Notes: generated by a model not told the origin, from the letters alone. DNA of 64,000 bases from Pseudomonas syringae (GCF_021605415.1 NZ_WKEQ01000011.1:1-64000), one strand, 5' to 3'; positions 1-9,290 are shown, numbered from the stretch's first letter. Made by a program: numbers and translations.

Positions 1-79
1 GTGAAAGATTGATGGAGTTTTCGTATTCCGCTTTGGACGACAGGGTGACTACGGATTCGGCGGTGTTGAAATCGGACAT
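1..79 (-). CDS. Partial unknown protein, N-terminal 26 residues only
   Basis: An open frame starts with ATG at 79 and runs off the left edge of the window. The visible protein begins MSDFNTAESVV and has no hydrophobic segment in its first 26 residues, so a cytoplasmic product is likely. The codon use is Pseudomonas-like. There is only a weak purine-rich stretch upstream of the ATG. I do not recognise the family. It lies on the same strand as, and downstream of, the histidine kinase gene, 138 bases away. Confidence 0.5.
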   Translation of the reverse strand, partial: MSDFNTAESVVTLSSKAEYENSINLS

Positions 80-217
80 TGAAATTTCACTACTTCTTCA
101 GCTTGAATAGAGACGAGAAAGCACGAGGTCTTTTTCAGGCCGACTAATTTAGGCGAGCGGGCCGATGTTGTCACGGGGCAACAGGTCCGGTGGTGCCAGT
201 TTTTGCCTTGGTCTCGA

Positions 218-1741
218 TTACTGAGCCGGTGTATTGAGGTTCACTGACCGCACGATCCATCGCTCTGCCGTCTGCTGCTCTATCGGTAACGAAAAGCGGA
301 ACGTCGCGCCGCGCCCCGGCATGTCCAGCAAGCGGATATCGCGCCCATGCAGTTCCAGGATGCGATGGACGATGCGCAAGCCCAGTCCGCCGTCACGTCG
401 GGCGCCGCCAATATTGAACGGTCGCAGGAACAAGCCCTCACGCAGTTCCGGTGCGATCCCCGGACCGGTGTCACTGATGGTCACGTCCACCAGATTGTTC
501 TGTGCGCTCAGGTCGAAAGCGATTTCACCGTCCGCTGGCGTATGGCGCAATGCGTTGTCCACCAGATTGGTCAGCACGCGTTCGATGAGGCCGAGATCGG
601 CGCAGACGGTTGGCAGGTTGGGCGCGAAATGCGCCTTGAGTTCGATGCGTCGGGCTTCAGCGCCGAGCTCGAACTTCTGGAAAATGTCCTGCACCAGGTC
701 AGTCAAGGAAAAGCGTTCCAGCACCGGTTGCACGAAGCCGTGCTCCAGGCGCACCAGTTCCAGCAGTGACTGAGCCAGACCGCCGACCTTGCGGCTTTGA
801 TCGAGCGCGATGCCAAGGTATCGACGACGTTCTTCCGGGGTCAGCGTCGCGTCCTTTAGTGACAGGGTTTCCAGATAGCCATGCAGCGACGCCAGCGGGG
901 TGCGCAGGTCGTGAGAGATATTTGCCACCAGTTCACGGCGTTCCTGATCCTGGCGAGTCAGCGAACGCCACTGCTCGCCGAGGCGGGTTTGCATCTGCCG
1001 GAACGCGCTGTCGAGCACGGCGATTTCATCGTGCTCGGTCGTTTTGTCCGCAGTTGCCGGTTCGAAAACAGGCGGCGGTTGCGGAGCCCCATCAATGTCG
1101 AAATGGCTGACCTTTTCTGTCAGCCGCCGCAACGGCCGGGTGATCAGGTTGAACGCGGTGAGACCGGCAATCAGGCACAGCAACGCAACCAGTGCGATCG
1201 ACAGCAGCGCCGTATTCAACGCGGCACTGGTGGCGCCGCGTTCTGCAAAACGGTCGTGCGCTTCACCGAGCAACACCACATACAGGTAACCGGCGGCTTT
1301 GCCGTTCACCTGCAACGGCGCGGCGCTGAACACCTTGCGGGCGTCGACGCTGCGCGGATCGTCGCCGAGGATCGGCAAGGGCTCATCGTCCAGCAACCTC
1401 CGGATCGGCGCCAGATCGACTTGCTGGCGACGCATGCGACCTTCGGGCGCGGCGTTACCGACAATCCGGCCTTCAGTGTCCAGCAGATACACCTCGACGC
1501 TCGGGTTCACCAGCATCAACTGGCTGAACAACTCGCGCACGGCATCGGGTTTCAGCCCGTTGCTGTCCATCAGCACGGTGTCATGGGCGATGTGTCCGGC
1601 CAGATCCCGGGACAATCCTTGCACCACTTCCAGCTCATGCATCTGGGTCGAGCGCACCTGCAGCCATGCCGACGTGCCGCAGCACACCAGCAGCAACACC
1701 GCGAACACCAGTGACAGGCGCTGCGTCAGGGTCATTGTCAT
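218..1741 (-). CDS. Membrane sensor histidine kinase
   Basis: This is a 507-residue two-component sensor kinase of the inner membrane. Residues about 7-26 form a first membrane segment and 30-173 a periplasmic sensor region with no recognised fold. A second membrane segment is at about 176-200, then a HAMP linker to about 255. The dimerisation domain carries the phospho-accepting His277 in NISHDLRTP. The C-terminal ATPase domain has the N box (NLVDNALRHT), G1 (DTGPGIAP) and G2 (GGLGL). The start overlaps the stop of the upstream response regulator gene (ATGA), so the two are translationally coupled and are probably cognate. The signal is unknown. The divergent msrB-msrA genes make oxidative stress in the envelope a reasonable guess. 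Confidence 0.93.
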   Translation of the reverse strand: MTMTLTQRLSLVFAVLLLVCCGTSAWLQVRSTQMHELEVVQGLSRDLAGHIAHDTVLMDSNGLKPDAVRELFSQLMLVNPSVEVYLLDTEGRIVGNAAPEGRMRRQQVDLAPIRRLLDDEPLPILGDDPRSVDARKVFSAAPLQVNGKAAGYLYVVLLGEAHDRFAERGATSAALNTALLSIALVALLCLIAGLTAFNLITRPLRRLTEKVSHFDIDGAPQPPPVFEPATADKTTEHDEIAVLDSAFRQMQTRLGEQWRSLTRQDQERRELVANISHDLRTPLASLHGYLETLSLKDATLTPEERRRYLGIALDQSRKVGGLAQSLLELVRLEHGFVQPVLERFSLTDLVQDIFQKFELGAEARRIELKAHFAPNLPTVCADLGLIERVLTNLVDNALRHTPADGEIAFDLSAQNNLVDVTISDTGPGIAPELREGLFLRPFNIGGARRDGGLGLRIVHRILELHGRDIRLLDMPGRGATFRFSLPIEQQTAERWIVRSVNLNTPAQ

Positions 1742-2487
1742 GGCTGCTCTGCGCCACTGCTGAATTTATAACCGCGCCCCCAAACCGTGAGGATGCGCGA
1801 GGGTTGACCCGGGTCGGTTTCGATCTTCGCCCGCAATCGATTGATGTGTGTGTTGACCGTGTGTTCGTAACCTTCGTGACTGTAGCCCCAGACCGCATTG
1901 AGCAAATCCATGCGCGAAAACACCTTGCCCGGTTGGCGGGCGAAAAAATGCAGCAAGTCGAACTCCCGTGGCGTGAGGTCGAGACGTTGACCGTTGAGGC
2001 TGACATCGCGGGTGATCGGGTCTAGCGTCAGTCCGTCGAGGCTCAGGCTGCCGGCGTCCATCTTCAGATTGCGCGCCATTGCATCCACCCGGCGCAGCAG
2101 AGCCTTGACCCGGGCCACCAGCTCCAGCATCGAAAATGGCTTGGCCAGATAATCGTCGGCGCCCAGTTCCAGGCCGACGATGCGGTGCATTTCGCTGGAG
2201 CGGGCGCTGGTGATGATGATCGGGGTGTAGCGCGTCATGGCCCGGGCGCGACGGCAGATTTCCAGGCCGTCGACACCGGGCAGCATGAGGTCGAGGATGA
2301 GGGCGTCCCATTGACCCTGTTGCAACAGGCGCATGCCTTCGTCGCCGTCGGGGCAGTGCACGACCTCGTAATGCTCGTCACGCAGGTGCAGGCAAATGAG
2401 GTCGGCGATGTGTTGGTCGTCCTCGACCACCAGGACACGTTTTATCGGTTCCATGAAGCTCAGTCCGTTGCGGCGCAATGAGCGCAT
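1738..2487 (-). CDS. OmpR/PhoB-family response regulator
   Basis: This DNA-binding response regulator is the partner of the overlapping histidine kinase. The receiver domain has the acidic pair in VVEDDQH, the phospho-acceptor Asp in LILDLMLPG and the conserved Lys in LAKPFS. The C-terminal winged helix has the OmpR signature (LTPREFDLL, GYSHEGYEHTVNTHINRLRAKI and a C-terminal WGRGYKF). From the ATG at 2487 the protein has 249 residues. An internal ATG at 2454 would begin MEPIKRVLVVEDD, where most family members start, and give 238 residues with Asp55 as acceptor. Neither start has a strong Shine-Dalgarno sequence. It is transcribed away from msrB, with a 120-base shared upstream region. Confidence 0.93.
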   Translation of the reverse strand: MRSLRRNGLSFMEPIKRVLVVEDDQHIADLICLHLRDEHYEVVHCPDGDEGMRLLQQGQWDALILDLMLPGVDGLEICRRARAMTRYTPIIITSARSSEMHRIVGLELGADDYLAKPFSMLELVARVKALLRRVDAMARNLKMDAGSLSLDGLTLDPITRDVSLNGQRLDLTPREFDLLHFFARQPGKVFSRMDLLNAVWGYSHEGYEHTVNTHINRLRAKIETDPGQPSRILTVWGRGYKFSSGAEQP

Positions 2488-2607
2488 TGTGCGGGTTTTC
2501 CTCGGCGAGAGTTATCACGAATAAGTTAACTTCCCGTGAGGATTTGGCGATCAAACCAAGCCTAGGCTGTGTTCCAGATCAAGCACCTGGAATTTTTGGA
2601 GGCGGCC

Positions 2608-3126
2608 ATGTTTTCACGGCGACAGATTCTCGTAGCGACCGGCGGGCTGGGGCTTGCGGCGCTGGTGTCGGGTGTATTGCCAAAATTGTCGACTGACGCC
2701 GCGCTGATCGGCGAGGCCCGCGCGGACGAAGCATTCGAGGTGACTCACAGCGACAGCGAATGGCGTTCGAAACTCAGTGACGAGCAGTACGCGATCCTTC
2801 GTGAGGAAGGCACCGAGCGGGCCTACACCAGTGCGTTGAACGATGAACATCGCAACGGCACTTTCGCCTGCGCCGGTTGCGACTTGCCGTTGTTTTCATC
2901 GCAGACCAAATTCGACAGCCGCACCGGTTGGCCCAGCTTCTGGAAACCTTTGGATCATGCGGTCGCCACCCGCACGGATCGTTCATTCGGGATGGCCCGG
3001 GAGGAGGTGCATTGCCGGCGCTGCGGTGGTCACCTCGGTCATGTTTTCGACGACGGGCCGAAACCCACCGGTCTGCGTTATTGCATGAACGGTCTGGCGA
3101 TGACTTTCAAACCTGTGGCGGTCTGA
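2608..3126 (+). CDS. msrB: Peptide-methionine (R)-S-oxide reductase, exported
   Basis: MsrB reduces the R epimer of methionine sulfoxide in proteins. The 172-residue product has the zinc cysteines (C88, C91, C136, C139) and the catalytic Cys159 in RYCMN. Unlike ordinary cytosolic MsrB it has an N-terminal extension with SRRQILV followed by a hydrophobic stretch to about residue 24. This resembles a Tat or Sec export signal and predicts a periplasmic enzyme. The start at 2608 is chosen because GGAGG lies just upstream; an in-frame ATG at 2569 lacks this and would bury the signal. It is followed closely by msrA and the two probably form one transcript. Confidence 0.9.
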   Translation: MFSRRQILVATGGLGLAALVSGVLPKLSTDAALIGEARADEAFEVTHSDSEWRSKLSDEQYAILREEGTERAYTSALNDEHRNGTFACAGCDLPLFSSQTKFDSRTGWPSFWKPLDHAVATRTDRSFGMAREEVHCRRCGGHLGHVFDDGPKPTGLRYCMNGLAMTFKPVAV

Positions 3127-3141
3127 TCGGGAGTGCATAGC

Positions 3142-3849
3142 ATGAAAACTTTCAAAACCTGGCGCCGCGTTTTGTTGGGCGTCGCGATGCTTGGGATCAT
3201 CGGTCAATGTTGGGCGTTCTCTTTGGGCGGTGCCGAAGACGCGGTGGTCATTCCCCCGCCGACGCTGGATGAAATCACTCAGGCCCACACGGAAACCGCG
3301 GTGTTTGCCGGCGGATGTTTCTGGGGCGTGCAGGGCGTCTTTCAGCACGTCAAAGGCGTGCAGAATGCCGTTTCCGGCTACGCCGGAGGTGCGGCGAGTA
3401 CGGCAGAGTACGGGCGTGTGAGCGAAGGCAACACCGGTCACGCCGAGTCGGTGCAAGTCACCTTCGATCCGCGCCAGGTCAGTTATGGCAGCCTGCTGCA
3501 AATCTACTTTTCGGTCGCTCACAACCCGACTGAACTCAACCGTCAGGGCCCCGACAGTGGCACGCAGTATCGTTCCGCGCTGTTTCCGGTAAACGCCGAA
3601 CAGCAGAAGGTCGCCCAGGCTTACATCGCACAACTCGACGCAGCCCATGCCTTTGACAAACCCATCGCCACAAGGCTGGAAACCTACAACGGGTTCTATC
3701 CGGCCGAGGACTACCATCAGGATTTCCTGACTGAAAATCCGAGCTATCCCTACATCGTGATCAACGACATGCCGAAAATCGCGCAGTTGAAGCAACTGTT
3801 CGGGGCGCGTTATCAGAAGAAACCGGTGCTGGTGAAAAGCGGCTCATGA
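3142..3849 (+). CDS. msrA: Peptide-methionine (S)-S-oxide reductase, exported
   Basis: MsrA repairs the S epimer of methionine sulfoxide. The catalytic Cys59 sits in the family motif GGCFWG, and the GYAGG and GHAES motifs and an EDYHQDF segment are present. Residues 1-25 (basic MKTFKTWRR, then hydrophobic) look like a signal peptide, matching the exported form of the preceding MsrB. The ATG at 3142 follows GGGAG; an upstream in-frame GTG at 3133 is possible but less likely. Only 15 bases separate it from msrB. Together the pair would repair both sulfoxide epimers in envelope proteins. Confidence 0.9.
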   Translation: MKTFKTWRRVLLGVAMLGIIGQCWAFSLGGAEDAVVIPPPTLDEITQAHTETAVFAGGCFWGVQGVFQHVKGVQNAVSGYAGGAASTAEYGRVSEGNTGHAESVQVTFDPRQVSYGSLLQIYFSVAHNPTELNRQGPDSGTQYRSALFPVNAEQQKVAQAYIAQLDAAHAFDKPIATRLETYNGFYPAEDYHQDFLTENPSYPYIVINDMPKIAQLKQLFGARYQKKPVLVKSGS

Positions 3850-3862
3850 GGGCTGTGCTCGT

Positions 3863-4774
3863 TCAAGGCTTGCCCCATCTCTGCAAGACGAACTCAACAA
3901 AGCGCCGCAATTTCGGCAGACGGTAGCGATCCTGGGCGTACAGCAGATGCATGGGGCGGCTGGGTGGCAGGTAGTCGGTCATCACCGCCACCAGTTTGCC
4001 GTCGCGCAAGTCCTGTTCAACCAGCGCGTCGGGCAGCATGACGATGCCCATGCCGGTGCGCGCGGCTTGATGCAATCCGGCGGAACTGTTGATCAGCATC
4101 GGTCCGCTGACCGACACCATGACTTCGCCGTCCGGGCCGCTCAGACGCCATTGTTTTTCTACCGACTGCCAGTCATCGCCGGCAGGGTAGGCGAAAGACA
4201 GGCAGTCGTGTTGTTGCAAGTCCTGCGGCGTGTTCGGCATTCCGCGCCGGGCCACGTAGGCCGGGGACGCACACATGGTCAGCATGTAGTCGATCAGCGG
4301 CCGGGCGATCAGGTTGGACTGTTCAAAATTGCCCAGGCGAAAGGCGACATCCAGACCGTTTTCCAGCAGATCCGGCCGGCGATTGGTCAGTGCCACGTCG
4401 AGCTTGACGTGCGGGCATTGCAGATAGAACTCGCTTAGCGCGGGGGCCAAACGTTCGACTCCGAACGTCAGCGGTGCGGTGATCCGCAAGATTCCACGCG
4501 GCTCATCGAGGGCTTGTTCGGCCAGGCGTTCGGAGTCAGCCACCAGTCCAAGTACTTCCAGGCAGCGCTGATAGTAAACGCTGCCGAATTCGGTCAACCG
4601 TTGACGGCGCGTGGTGCGTTGCAGCAGTTGCACGCCAAGGCGTTGCTCAAGCGAGCGCAGGTGATTGCCGACCATGGTCGTGGACATTTCGCACTGCAAT
4701 GCGGCCCCCGTCATGCTGCCGGCCTCGACCACTTTGACGTAGACGGCCATGGCCTGAAACAGATCCATTATCAA
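3863..4774 (-). CDS. LysR-family transcriptional regulator
   Basis: This 303-residue regulator has an N-terminal winged helix (AVYVKVVEAGSMTGAALQCEMSTTMVGNHLRSLEQRLGV region) and a LysR-type effector domain. An alternative ATG two codons downstream (MDLFQAM) is equally plausible. It is divergent from the ArgD-like aminotransferase gene with a short shared upstream region, the usual layout for a LysR regulator and its target. Regulation of that aminotransferase is therefore inferred. The effector is unknown. It converges with msrA, 13 bases apart. Confidence 0.9.
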   Translation of the reverse strand: MIMDLFQAMAVYVKVVEAGSMTGAALQCEMSTTMVGNHLRSLEQRLGVQLLQRTTRRQRLTEFGSVYYQRCLEVLGLVADSERLAEQALDEPRGILRITAPLTFGVERLAPALSEFYLQCPHVKLDVALTNRRPDLLENGLDVAFRLGNFEQSNLIARPLIDYMLTMCASPAYVARRGMPNTPQDLQQHDCLSFAYPAGDDWQSVEKQWRLSGPDGEVMVSVSGPMLINSSAGLHQAARTGMGIVMLPDALVEQDLRDGKLVAVMTDYLPPSRPMHLLYAQDRYRLPKLRRFVEFVLQRWGKP

Positions 4775-4870
4775 GCCCTGCTGTTAAATGATTGAAGTGA
4801 TGGCGTGTTTATCCAGCTCAGGTGGCTAACCATACTGGAAAAACACCGATCTTCAATGGAGTTTGACGAC

Positions 4871-6046
4871 ATGAGCGCCGCTTGCCTGATGAGCACCTAT
4901 CAACCCCTGGCCCTGAGTTTTACCAAGGGCCTCGGCACCCGACTGTGGGATCAGGCCGGGCGCGAATACCTCGACGCGGTGGCGGGCGTAGCGGTAACCA
5001 ATGTCGGTCACTCCCACCCACGAATCGTGGCGGCCATCAGCGAGCAGGCGGGATTGCTGCTGCACACGTCCAACCTCTACACCATCGACTGGCAACGGCG
5101 ACTGGCGCAACGGCTTACGCAGTTGTCCGACATGGAGCGGGCGTTCTTCAACAACTCCGGCGCGGAGGCCAACGAAACCGCGCTGAAACTGGCGCGCCTG
5201 TATGGCTGGCGCAAAGGCATCGAGCAGCCGCTCGTTGTGGTCATGGCCAATGCTTTTCATGGGCGCACCCTCGGCACCTTGTCCGCGAGTGACGGCCCGG
5301 CGGTGCGCTTGGGTTTCAATGAGCTGCCTGGCGATTTCATCAAAGTGCCATTCGGTGATTTGGCAGCGTTGAATCAGGTACAGAAAAAATATGGCGAACG
5401 GATTGTTGCGGTGTTGCTCGAGCCGATTCAGGGCGAAAGCGGCGTGCAACTGGCGCCGCCCGGTTACCTCAAAGCGCTGCGCGAATTGTGCGATCGGCAG
5501 GTGTGGTTACTGATGCTGGACGAAATCCAGACCGGCATCGGCCGCACCGGCCAGTGGTTTGCTTTCCAGCACGAAGGCATCGTGCCGGATGTGATGACGC
5601 TCGCCAAAGGCCTTGGCAACGGCGTGCCCATCGGCGCGTGTCTGGCGCGGGGCAGGGCGGCGGGTCTGTTCACGCCGGGCAGCCATGGCAGCACCTTTGG
5701 CGGCAATCCATTGGCCTGTCGGGTCGGCTGCACCGTGCTGGACATCATCGAGGAACAAGGTTTGCTGGAAAATGCCCGCGTCCAGGGCGAATGCCTGCTC
5801 GGCCGGCTACGCGCGGAACTGGCCGATAACCCAAACGTACTGGCGATTCGTGGACAGGGCTTGATGATCGGCATCGAACTCAAGCAACCCGTTCGCGATC
5901 TGACGCTGATTGCTGCGCGGGATCACGGCTTGCTGATCAACGTGACACGCGGAAAAACCATACGGTTGATGCCGCCGCTGACGATTGATGAGCGGGAAGT
6001 GGGGATGATTGTCAGGGGGGTGGGGCATATTCTCAGTGGTCGCTGA
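4871..6046 (+). CDS. Class III PLP aminotransferase, ArgD-like
   Basis: This is a 391-residue pyridoxal-phosphate enzyme of the acetylornithine/ornithine-type aminotransferase group. Visible motifs are NVGHSHP, the phosphate-binding NSGAEANE, the [12 protein letters not shown] segment and the PLP lysine Lys246 in TLAKGLGNG. The length equals the usual ArgD length. The ATG at 4871 is preceded by GGAG at 9 bases; an in-frame start at 4805 would add an unrelated extension. A LysR gene lies divergently upstream. Because Pseudomonas has several ArgD/AruC paralogues, the substrate cannot be fixed from sequence, so the symbol argD is withheld. Confidence 0.88.
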   Translation: MSAACLMSTYQPLALSFTKGLGTRLWDQAGREYLDAVAGVAVTNVGHSHPRIVAAISEQAGLLLHTSNLYTIDWQRRLAQRLTQLSDMERAFFNNSGAEANETALKLARLYGWRKGIEQPLVVVMANAFHGRTLGTLSASDGPAVRLGFNELPGDFIKVPFGDLAALNQVQKKYGERIVAVLLEPIQGESGVQLAPPGYLKALRELCDRQVWLLMLDEIQTGIGRTGQWFAFQHEGIVPDVMTLAKGLGNGVPIGACLARGRAAGLFTPGSHGSTFGGNPLACRVGCTVLDIIEEQGLLENARVQGECLLGRLRAELADNPNVLAIRGQGLMIGIELKQPVRDLTLIAARDHGLLINVTRGKTIRLMPPLTIDEREVGMIVRGVGHILSGR

Positions 6047-6052
6047 TCTTGT

Positions 6053-6280
6053 TCAGTAGTGATATCTGCAACTGATAATACAAATCTCGGCTTCGTTGAT
6101 GACATAGACCAACCGATGCTCGGCTGTTATTCGTCGTGACCATGCGCCGCTCAGGTTGTGCTTGAGCGGCTCGGGTTTGCCAATTTCTTCAAACGGTTGG
6201 CATTGGATTGCACTGATCAAAAGGTTGGCGCGTTTGAGAGCGGCCTTATCGTTTTGCTGAAACCATAAGTAGTCTTCCAC
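6053..6280 (-). pseudogene. Truncated orphan YoeB-family toxin
   Basis: This frame matches the YoeB mRNA-interferase family (GKPEPLKHNLSG.WSRRITAEHRLVY and terminal CRYHY). Against E. coli YoeB (84 residues) it lacks exactly the first nine residues: the GTG at 6280 replaces the codon for Trp10. In-frame sequence further upstream (ending CVITT) does not resemble a YoeB N-terminus and soon meets a stop. The residues equivalent to catalytic E46, R65, H83 and Y84 are all kept (E37, R56, H74, Y75). The YefM antitoxin gene, normally directly upstream, is absent because only 87 bases separate this frame from the PhoD-like gene. It is most likely a decaying remnant, although translation from the GTG cannot be excluded. 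Confidence 0.75.
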
Positions 6281-6367
6281 AGTGGTTATGACGCAGAAGG
6301 GCTCACTGCGGCTGAGCCCAGTATCCTTGAAGATTCATCAAGACGTTTCTGCGATACCCTGTAGGCC

Positions 6368-8305
6368 TTATCTGCGGAATTTGTCGGGCAAAGGTTCGTC
6401 GGTTTGATCCGGCGCCAGCATCCGCGTTTTCTCTGCCCCCTTCACGTTGTGCTGAAAAATCTCCGTCGGCTGTCCCTCGACATTGAAATACACCTGACCG
6501 ATCCCCGCTGAATTCCACAAGCGTTCACCCGCCTCGGCGTGTTCCGGAACGTACGGGACGATGCGCATGCGGCGGCGTTTGGTCAGCCAGTTCAGGGGTG
6601 AGCGTGGTGAGTACAGCCAGCGGTTGAGACGGTCGAACCATTCGAGCAGGGCTTTGGGGAATTCGTTCTTGATGCCGCTGCTGGTGATCTGCCAGATGCG
6701 TGGCCCGGCCCTGCGGTGTCGGATCAACACTTCGTACACGAAGGAGTAATGCACATCGCCGGACAGAATCACGTAACTGCCCGGTGTACGCGAGTGTCGG
6801 AAAATGTTCAGGATCACTTGCGCGGCGCCGCGATGGGCCATCCAGTTTTCCGCGTCCACTAACAATGGGAAACCGCACCAACTGAAGACGCGCTGGATGG
6901 TTTCGATCAGCTTCACACCGAAGATCGGCGCGGGTGAGACGATGATCGCTGACGGATGATCGAGCAGTTCTTGCTGCAGCTCGCTCAAGGCTTCCCAGTC
7001 GAGCAAGCCCGAGGGTTGCTTCAACGCAAATTCGCTGCGCCAGCGCCGGGTTCGGGTATCGAGTACCACCAGTGCCGGGCTGCTTGGCAAGACGAAATGC
7101 CATTGCTGGAAGCGCAGCAGATCGTCGATCAGGGCGTCCTGAACAGGGCTGTCGAGATAATGATCGTCGCCACTGGCGCTCAATGCCCCGGTTTTCTCCA
7201 GCATCGCGCCGAAAGCATCCGGGTTGTTGCCCCAGCCTTGGCACAACATGTAAGCGATCAACGCGTTGCCGATGATGCGTTTGGAGAAGGGATGGCCGTA
7301 AGCCGTTTCCTCCCATTGCGCGGAAAGATTCCAGTCGTCGGTGATGTCGTGGTCGTCGAAAATCATCAGGCTCGGCAGATGGGCCAGAGCGCGTGCAACA
7401 TCGCCGAGGCCTGCTTCGAAAGCGTTGATGCGCGACTGTTCCAGCACGTAGCGTTTCATACGCTCAGGCGTGAGGGTCGGCGGCTGCGGCGCAATCAGCG
7501 TCCACGGCGTTGGCGACCAGACCAGCAGGTACATCGCGATCACTTCGGCGAACGTCACCAAATGATTATCGGCGCTGCTGCTGGTGAAAATCGGCTTGCG
7601 CGCCCCGCCGAAAAATCGATCGCGCAAGGTTTCGTTGCTCTCAAGCGCCGGTAACAAATCCGCGCGATGGTAGTAACTGGCGGGGTGCTCGTAGAGGGCC
7701 GCGCTGTCGCTGACCACGGCGCCTTCGAGGTGCTCGTCGAAGAGACCCAGGCGTGCGATCAATGCGTGAATCGCCCGCAACATAGGGCCGGCCACATCGT
7801 CGGCGTAGACCTGATCGCCACTCATCATCAACAGGGCTGGCCGTTGTTGCGGATCAGTTTCTGCGGCGAGCAATCGGTCGACGCAGAGCAGGCCGTCGGC
7901 GGCCGGATGATGCGGCTTGCGGCAGGAACCATGCAGCAGCTGATCGATCCGCGAACGCACAACGAAATTCGGGCACAGGGCTTCGCCGTAGAGCAGATGC
8001 GGTGCCCAATCGGCGATCTGTAGGTTGCCGTCAATCAGCAGGTCATAGTCGATGCGGGTATCAAGGGGCAGGGGCGTATCGAGGGCGACGTCAATGAGGT
8101 GGATAAATGCGTGATCGCCTACAGGAATAACGGTGCATTTCGTAGCATCCAGCGGTATGTCGCCGACACCTTGCAAACGCAATGTCAGTGCCAGCGACCG
8201 CGTGGCAACCAGCCACAGCACCAGCCGTGAGGGCTCCAGCCTGCGCAACAGCGGGCCGGCCAACACGGCGGGGAGGGTGGTTACATCATCAGGTGATCGA
8301 GACAT
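6368..8305 (-). CDS. PhoD-like metallophosphatase
   Basis: This 645-residue protein has the metal-binding blocks of PhoD-type phosphodiesterases/alkaline phosphatases: MMSGDQVYADD (Asp164 region), IFDDHDITDDW, and ILSGDVHYSF near residue 510. The N-terminal 150 residues form a domain without a signal peptide or membrane segment, so unlike secreted PhoD it appears cytoplasmic. The family is common in Pseudomonas as an uncharacterised alkaline phosphatase D-like protein, and the substrate is unknown. It is monocistronic, with yoeB remnant DNA downstream. Confidence 0.85.
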   Translation of the reverse strand: MSRSPDDVTTLPAVLAGPLLRRLEPSRLVLWLVATRSLALTLRLQGVGDIPLDATKCTVIPVGDHAFIHLIDVALDTPLPLDTRIDYDLLIDGNLQIADWAPHLLYGEALCPNFVVRSRIDQLLHGSCRKPHHPAADGLLCVDRLLAAETDPQQRPALLMMSGDQVYADDVAGPMLRAIHALIARLGLFDEHLEGAVVSDSAALYEHPASYYHRADLLPALESNETLRDRFFGGARKPIFTSSSADNHLVTFAEVIAMYLLVWSPTPWTLIAPQPPTLTPERMKRYVLEQSRINAFEAGLGDVARALAHLPSLMIFDDHDITDDWNLSAQWEETAYGHPFSKRIIGNALIAYMLCQGWGNNPDAFGAMLEKTGALSASGDDHYLDSPVQDALIDDLLRFQQWHFVLPSSPALVVLDTRTRRWRSEFALKQPSGLLDWEALSELQQELLDHPSAIIVSPAPIFGVKLIETIQRVFSWCGFPLLVDAENWMAHRGAAQVILNIFRHSRTPGSYVILSGDVHYSFVYEVLIRHRRAGPRIWQITSSGIKNEFPKALLEWFDRLNRWLYSPRSPLNWLTKRRRMRIVPYVPEHAEAGERLWNSAGIGQVYFNVEGQPTEIFQHNVKGAEKTRMLAPDQTDEPLPDKFRR

Positions 8306-8553
8306 CTGGATTCAAGGCTCCTGGCGCGCTGGCCGGCGATCATAGCGCAGCCGGCGCCGCCTGCCCTTAATCGAGGCTTAAAGACGCGGTCTTTTCCAGC
8401 GTCATTCAGATGATGAGAGCGGCATATTCCGCTCTGTCGACTGGAAGAAACGGGTAGGCGCGGATAGGTTTCCTGCGTAGATTCGCGTACTGAAAATGCA
8501 TCGCTGAGTTGTAGAAATATACGGATGTTTTTGGTTATTCAGAGGATGGACAG

Positions 8554-8925
8554 ATGATCGACTTCAACAACAAGGGCTTCTTCAAGCTCAAGCAAAACGA
8601 CGAATACGCCGAACGCGTAACCGCGCTTTTATTGGACGGGGAAGAGGTGATTGACTCGTACAAAGCCATGCGCGACGGCGTGGTGTTCACCAACAAACGC
8701 ATCATCGCGGTCAATGTTCAGGGCATCACCGGAAGCAAGAAAGACTTCACGTCACTGCCTTACAAAAACATCGTCGCGTATTCGGTTGAAACGTCCGGCA
8801 CGTTCGATCTGGATTCGGAGCTGGAGATTTACTTCTCTTCACTGGGGAAAGTGAAGTTCGAATTCACCGGGAAGACCTCGATGGTAGAGATTTCCAGGCA
8901 CATCTCCAGGCATCTGCTGTCGTAG
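8554..8925 (+). CDS. Bacterial PH-domain protein
   Basis: This small protein of 123 residues is preceded by a good Shine-Dalgarno sequence (AGAGGA). The pattern DGEEVIDSYKAMRDGVVFTNKR, then a beta-rich stretch (LPYKNIVAYSVE, LEIYFSSLGKVKFEF) and a C-terminal amphipathic helix, fits the bacterial pleckstrin-homology fold (bPH_1). There is no signal peptide or membrane segment. Members of this family are widespread and their function is mostly unknown. It stands alone, convergent with the next gene. Confidence 0.8.
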   Translation: MIDFNNKGFFKLKQNDEYAERVTALLLDGEEVIDSYKAMRDGVVFTNKRIIAVNVQGITGSKKDFTSLPYKNIVAYSVETSGTFDLDSELEIYFSSLGKVKFEFTGKTSMVEISRHISRHLLS

Positions 8926-8933
8926 CCACGCAT

Positions 8934-9290
8934 TCACTGGATATCCTTCAGGTAATCCTTGAGCGCAATCAAAGGAGCATCCAGTGCCTCCAGCGATTGC
9001 GCCTCACTGAACTCGGCTGACAACTTGTTCAGCTCTCGCCCCAAAGGTTTGTCCACGCCGCCCAAAGCATCCAGCGCCAGTGCCAGGCATTCATTTACTT
9101 TAAAGCGAATGGTGTCGATATCGGCGCGGCGAACCAGCAACTCGAACACGTCTTTCTGATAATCGCCCATGACAAAGTCATCCCGCAAAATAGGGCTTAG
9201 ACCTTCTTCCTCGTAAGCGAGCTTGAGCGAGAAAAGGGCGACTGTTTCCAGTGACGAGTGCATGGTGTTCCCTTGAACGTTGGCATCCAT
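8934..9290 (-). CDS. Small unknown protein downstream of receiver
   Basis: I do not recognise this acidic, mostly helical protein. From the ATG at 9290, which overlaps the TAA of the receiver gene (TAATG), it has 118 residues. From the ATG at 9263, which has a clear AAGGGA ribosome site, it has 109 and begins MHSSLETV; the latter start is preferred. It has no membrane segment or cysteine-rich motif. The coupling to a KaiC-like ATPase gene and a receiver gene suggests a regulatory partner, for example a protein bound by the phosphorylated receiver. That is inference from gene order only. Confidence 0.75.
   Translation of the reverse strand: MDANVQGNTMHSSLETVALFSLKLAYEEEGLSPILRDDFVMGDYQKDVFELLVRRADIDTIRFKVNECLALALDALGGVDKPLGRELNKLSAEFSEAQSLEALDAPLIALKDYLKDIQ

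Noticed and set aside
6299..6319. GGGCTCA/TGAGCCC hairpin as a terminator of the PhoD-like gene
   Set aside because: No T-run follows on the minus strand, and it lies in the sequence joined to the yoeB remnant; its role is unclear, so it was not listed as a terminator.
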